Source of the DNA: a virus
IMG/VR virus record: IMGVR_UViG_3300005836_000008
Span: 1 to 22,684 of that record
Reading direction: 5' to 3' (one strand)
Length of the DNA: 22,684 nt
The notes under the pieces are model-generated. The model did not search any database. It saw only the letters and a program-made list of their open reading frames with translations, and had not been told where the DNA came from. The translations under genes were made by a program, and so were the position numbers. Of this stretch, positions 20,950-22,684 are shown piece by piece; position 1 is the first letter of the stretch, and each line of letters opens with the position of its first letter.

Positions 20950-21090
20950 AGCATGATAACTCCTGTCACAGAGCGGTGCGCCGGCGGCCCGAAAGGTCGG
21001 CTTCCGCGACAAAGGTCCGGGGTCCCTGCGTGTATGTCCAGGGCGAAAGCCTAAAGGCGTAGGGCACTTCTCTGTGAGTGTTATCAGCCC
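20950..21090 (+). ncRNA. Probable structured RNA or leader upstream of the 72-aa gene
   Basis: In the 243-base gap after int, TGATAAC (20954-20960) pairs with 21080-21086 and TCACAGAG (20966-20973) with 21070-21077, closing a long multi-part stem. Inside are GGTGC/GCACT (20975/21064), CGCC/GGCG (20980/21056), a CCCTG/CAGGG hairpin (21024-21043), and GAAA or TAAA tetraloop-like turns (GGCGAAAGCC; GCCTAAAGGC). The last two overlap, suggesting switching. A further partial copy of the motifs (ATGATAAC, TCTCACAGAG) lies at 21103-21135. It could be a cis-regulatory element or a stand-alone small RNA. I cannot name a known family. Confidence 0.55.
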
Positions 21091-21145
21091 CGGAACCGCA
21101 CGCATGATAACCGCGCGGCTCCGCATTCTCACAGAGGAGCGGCCC

Positions 21146-21364
21146 ATGTCCGTCGTCCAATTTCCCCAACGTGAAAAGCAACTCATTGACCTCGATGTAG
21201 CGGTCATCAACATCACCGCGATCGTCGATGTTCTTAACATGGTCGATCAGGTCGAGCCCGAAAAACACCGCAAGCAATGGCGTAATGGCATCGTCTGGCT
21301 GCACGGCTGTCTTGCGGTGAGCGTGGAGCGCATAGCGCAGCTTGTCGAGAGCCTACCCCGGTGA
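21146..21364 (+). CDS. Small helical protein (72 aa)
   Basis: Start ATG 21146 has GAGGAG six bases upstream. The product is mostly helical: 'LDVAVINITAIVDVLNMVDQ' and 'WRNGIVWLHGCLAVSVERIA'. It ends in a GTGA overlap with the GIY-YIG-like gene, so the two are coupled and may act together. It follows the structured leader. No family recognised. Confidence 0.65.
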   Translation: MSVVQFPQREKQLIDLDVAVINITAIVDVLNMVDQVEPEKHRKQWRNGIVWLHGCLAVSVERIAQLVESLPR

Positions 21365-21909
21365 AGCATCCGGTGAAATACATCGTCTGGCGCGGGGGAC
21401 GGCCCAGGTTTGTGCCGGGGCTGCACCTGCGCCGGCGAGGGTTTCGCGGCGAGAATTTAATCCATCCAAACGGAGAGTGGTTCACCGCCGAGGAGGCCGA
21501 GCACTACTCGGCGCGGTTACAACAGGAAATTAGGCGCGGCCGCGGCAAGGCGCTTGCAGAAGTGCTCCGTCAAGAAAAACCGGATATCTCTTATCCGCCG
21601 CAGCCGCGGCAGCGCCGTTCACAGCGGTCATCATCAGGTCGAGTAGGCTATGTCTATTTTTTAAAATGCGGCACGGTGATGAAGATAGGCTTTTCATCCA
21701 ATCCGTTTCAGCGCCTCCGCGCCCTCAATACGGGACTGGCCAATGAGATAGATTTTTGCATAACCCGCATCGGCACCATGAAAGACGAGAAAAAATTGCA
21801 TGCGCGACTGCTCAAACACCGCTTCAAGGGAGAATGGTTTTTTTATAACAGCGAGGTCGAAGAGGTGATGATGGTCTATTTTTACGAGCTACTTTACCCG
21901 CAAAAATAG
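21361..21909 (+). CDS. GIY-YIG-like (T5orf172/MUG113 type) nuclease with an integrase N-terminal domain (182 aa)
   Basis: The C-terminal part has the GIY-YIG-superfamily layout: 'GYVYFLKCGTVMKIGFSSNP' (96-115), R118 in 'RLRALNTG', then 'EKKLHARLLKHRF' and 'GEWF' (157-160) with Glu158 in the catalytic-acid position. The N-terminal residues 7-57 align without gaps to residues 8-58 of the integrase with about half identical (shared W-R-x-G-R-P-R-F-V, G-F-x-G-E-x-L-x-H, G-x-W). The two domains are joined by a basic, Pro/Arg/Ser-rich linker (60-92). The gene starts at GTG 21361 in a GTGA overlap. It lies next to attP, so a role in attachment-site cleavage, exclusion or excision is possible. Activity is inferred. 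Confidence 0.78.
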   Translation: MKHPVKYIVWRGGRPRFVPGLHLRRRGFRGENLIHPNGEWFTAEEAEHYSARLQQEIRRGRGKALAEVLRQEKPDISYPPQPRQRRSQRSSSGRVGYVYFLKCGTVMKIGFSSNPFQRLRALNTGLANEIDFCITRIGTMKDEKKLHARLLKHRFKGEWFFYNSEVEEVMMVYFYELLYPQK

Positions 21910-21912
21910 TCG

Positions 21913-22123
21913 CCAGTCTCAAAATCACCAGTCTCATGACGTTTTTTTGTTCTCCTAAGAAGCCATTGTTATTGTGATGATTTTGCTGGTGGGCGCACCA
22001 GGGCTCGAACCTGGGACCCGCTGATTAAGAGTTAACGCGAGATCGGCCGCGCTCAAAGGCTTGCCAGTCTCATACCGCTGCTTTCCGCGGCTTTCCGCAG
22101 CGTCAGTCTCACAGCCAGTCTCA
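21913..22123. repeat. Five CAGTCTCA repeats flanking the attP core (arm-type sites)
   Basis: CCAGTCTCA occurs at 21913-21921, 21928-21936, 22064-22072 and 22115-22123, with TCAGTCTCA at 22103-22111. All are in the same direction, two on the integrase side and three on the far side of the tRNA-derived core. That layout is the one expected for integrase arm-binding sites. An integrase or the GIY-YIG-like protein could bind them. Confidence 0.75.
21987..22032 (-). other. attP core: 3' half of a tRNA-Lys(CTT) gene
   Basis: On the minus strand the sequence runs from the anticodon loop CTCTTAA through the anticodon 3' stem, variable loop, T-arm (GGTTCGAGCC) and acceptor to CCA. Left of it is integrase-side phage DNA; right of it, the D-arm and the 5' acceptor are absent and phage-like DNA continues. 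Phages often carry the tRNA 3' end so the gene is rebuilt on integration. With phage DNA on both sides it is attP rather than attL or attR. Confidence 0.85.
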
Positions 22124-22125
22124 CG

Positions 22126-22151
22126 AAAAAAGGGCGGCCTCGCGGCCGCCC
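22126..22151 (-). terminator. Rho-independent terminator of the late operon's last gene
   Basis: GGGCGGCC (22132-22139), a TCGC loop and GGCCGCCC (22144-22151) give an 8-bp GC stem followed, on the minus strand, by six T (22131-22126). It lies 24 bases past the stop codon at 22175 and would keep late transcription out of attP. Confidence 0.85.
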
Positions 22152-22174
22152 TCTGCACGTTGTCGAGCCTGACG

Positions 22175-22684
22175 TCAGACGAACGACGCCGCCGCGATCT
22201 CATCCCAATCGATGCCGCAGGCCCATGTCCAGGTGCCGGTCGCCGGCACCGTTGCCTGGATCACAAAACCTTCGCCGCCGCCGGCCAGCACCAGCGGCCA
22301 TTCGTCCGGCTGCTGGCGGAACACCTCGGTCTGTTCCGGCAGCATGGCGGCAAAGGCCGCGTTGGCGACCACGCCCGCCAGTGTGCGGAACGGATTGGCG
22401 TCGAGCGTGCGCGTGCCCGCCGTCAGCGTTGCCGTCGCCGATGCCTGGATCGCCGCCTGCGTCGTGCCAAACGAGGTTCGCCGCTTGGCGTTGTTGGTGG
22501 TCAGCGTCACCGCGCCGCCGCCGGTGTCCTGCACGGTGAAGGCGCGGGCAGCGAGGAAGTCGAACACGAAATTGCCGGCGGCAAAGCCGGTGCCGAGGTT
22601 CCATGCGCTGAACTTGATGCGCCGGATCAGCGCCAGCGCCGTTGCCGGCGTCGTCGGTTTCCACATGAACGCCAGGATCGGCGC
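22175..22684 (-). CDS. Probable virion/tail protein, C-terminal part (partial at right edge)
   Basis: The frame is open to the window edge; the residues before the first ATG (22666) read APILAF and fit the body of the protein, so I take it as 5'-truncated. About 169 residues are visible, rich in Ala, Thr and Gly with beta-type segments ('AFTVQDTGGGAVTLTTNNAK', 'QASATATLTAGTRTLDANPF') and a C-terminal 'GFVIQATVPATGTWTWACGI'. This resembles uncharacterised rhizobial phage structural proteins. It ends just before the terminator near attP. I expect it to be the last gene of the late operon. Confidence 0.65.
   Translation of the reverse strand, partial: APILAFMWKPTTPATALALIRRIKFSAWNLGTGFAAGNFVFDFLAARAFTVQDTGGGAVTLTTNNAKRRTSFGTTQAAIQASATATLTAGTRTLDANPFRTLAGVVANAAFAAMLPEQTEVFRQQPDEWPLVLAGGGEGFVIQATVPATGTWTWACGIDWDEIAAASFV

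Noticed and set aside
21987-22063. A complete tRNA-Lys gene
   Set aside because: Only the anticodon loop to CCA is present; the D-arm and 5' acceptor strand are missing.
21955-22203. Minus-strand 82-aa frame through the tRNA-like core
   Set aside because: Explained by the tRNA-derived core, the repeats and the terminator hairpin.
1-22684. A diversity-generating retroelement, as in the related podovirus BPP-1
   Set aside because: No reverse transcriptase and no template/variable repeat pair seen; the tail-fibre region, where one would be, is mostly outside the window.

Overview
The window is most of a temperate podovirus genome with a very GC-rich alphaproteobacterial (Hyphomicrobiales/Bradyrhizobium-like) character. 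The evidence is a T7-order head module (portal, scaffold, major capsid, tail-tube A, tail nozzle), a Toprim primase plus SF3-type helicase, a CI/Cro-like switch, a rhizobial-type tyrosine integrase, and an attachment core copied from a tRNA-Lys(CTT) gene. The phage assignment is firm. The host group is inferred from base composition, the integrase style and the tRNA match.

Layout. Positions 1-9613 are the late operon, all on the minus strand and read right to left: small terminase, a doubtful 128-aa frame, large terminase, GNAT-like protein, Ala-rich small protein, portal, 97-aa protein, scaffold with a GGGQQ repeat, 108-aa protein, major capsid, 210-aa virion protein, tail-tube A adaptor, and the start of the nozzle (cut by the left edge). 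Most junctions are 1-4 bp stop/start overlaps. Positions 9614-10320 are a non-coding control region with an array of GGTGTCTA octamers beside an AT-rich island, and a terminator for the opposing end of the early operon. Positions 10321-17912 are the early operon, also minus strand: Cro-like regulator, several small proteins, a two-HTH protein, a 53-aa two-helix membrane protein, Toprim primase, helicase, and a C5 DNA methyltransferase with a repeat-built recognition region. Positions 17913-18837 hold the switch: divergent repressor, two identical 16-bp operators on either side of it, and a perfect 16-bp parS (ParB-binding) palindrome 13 bp from the second operator. Positions 18838-21909 form the plus-strand integration operon: 133-aa protein, excisionase-like HTH, integrase, a probable structured RNA leader, a 72-aa protein, and a GIY-YIG-like nuclease that carries the integrase's own N-terminal domain. 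Positions 21910-22125 are attP. Positions 22126-22684 are a terminator and the end of another late (virion) gene entering from the right edge.

How it fits together. Phage genes lie on both sides of the tRNA-derived core, and the tRNA 5' half is absent, so this looks like an attP in a free or circularly permuted phage genome rather than an integrated prophage end. The late operon that leaves at the left edge probably re-enters at the right edge and ends at the terminator beside attP. The items most worth attention are the host-type parS next to the lysogeny operator, the integrase-domain/GIY-YIG fusion beside attP, the arm-type repeats around attP with a matching pair inside the small-terminase gene, the GGTGTCTA iteron array, and the repeat-rich methyltransferase.
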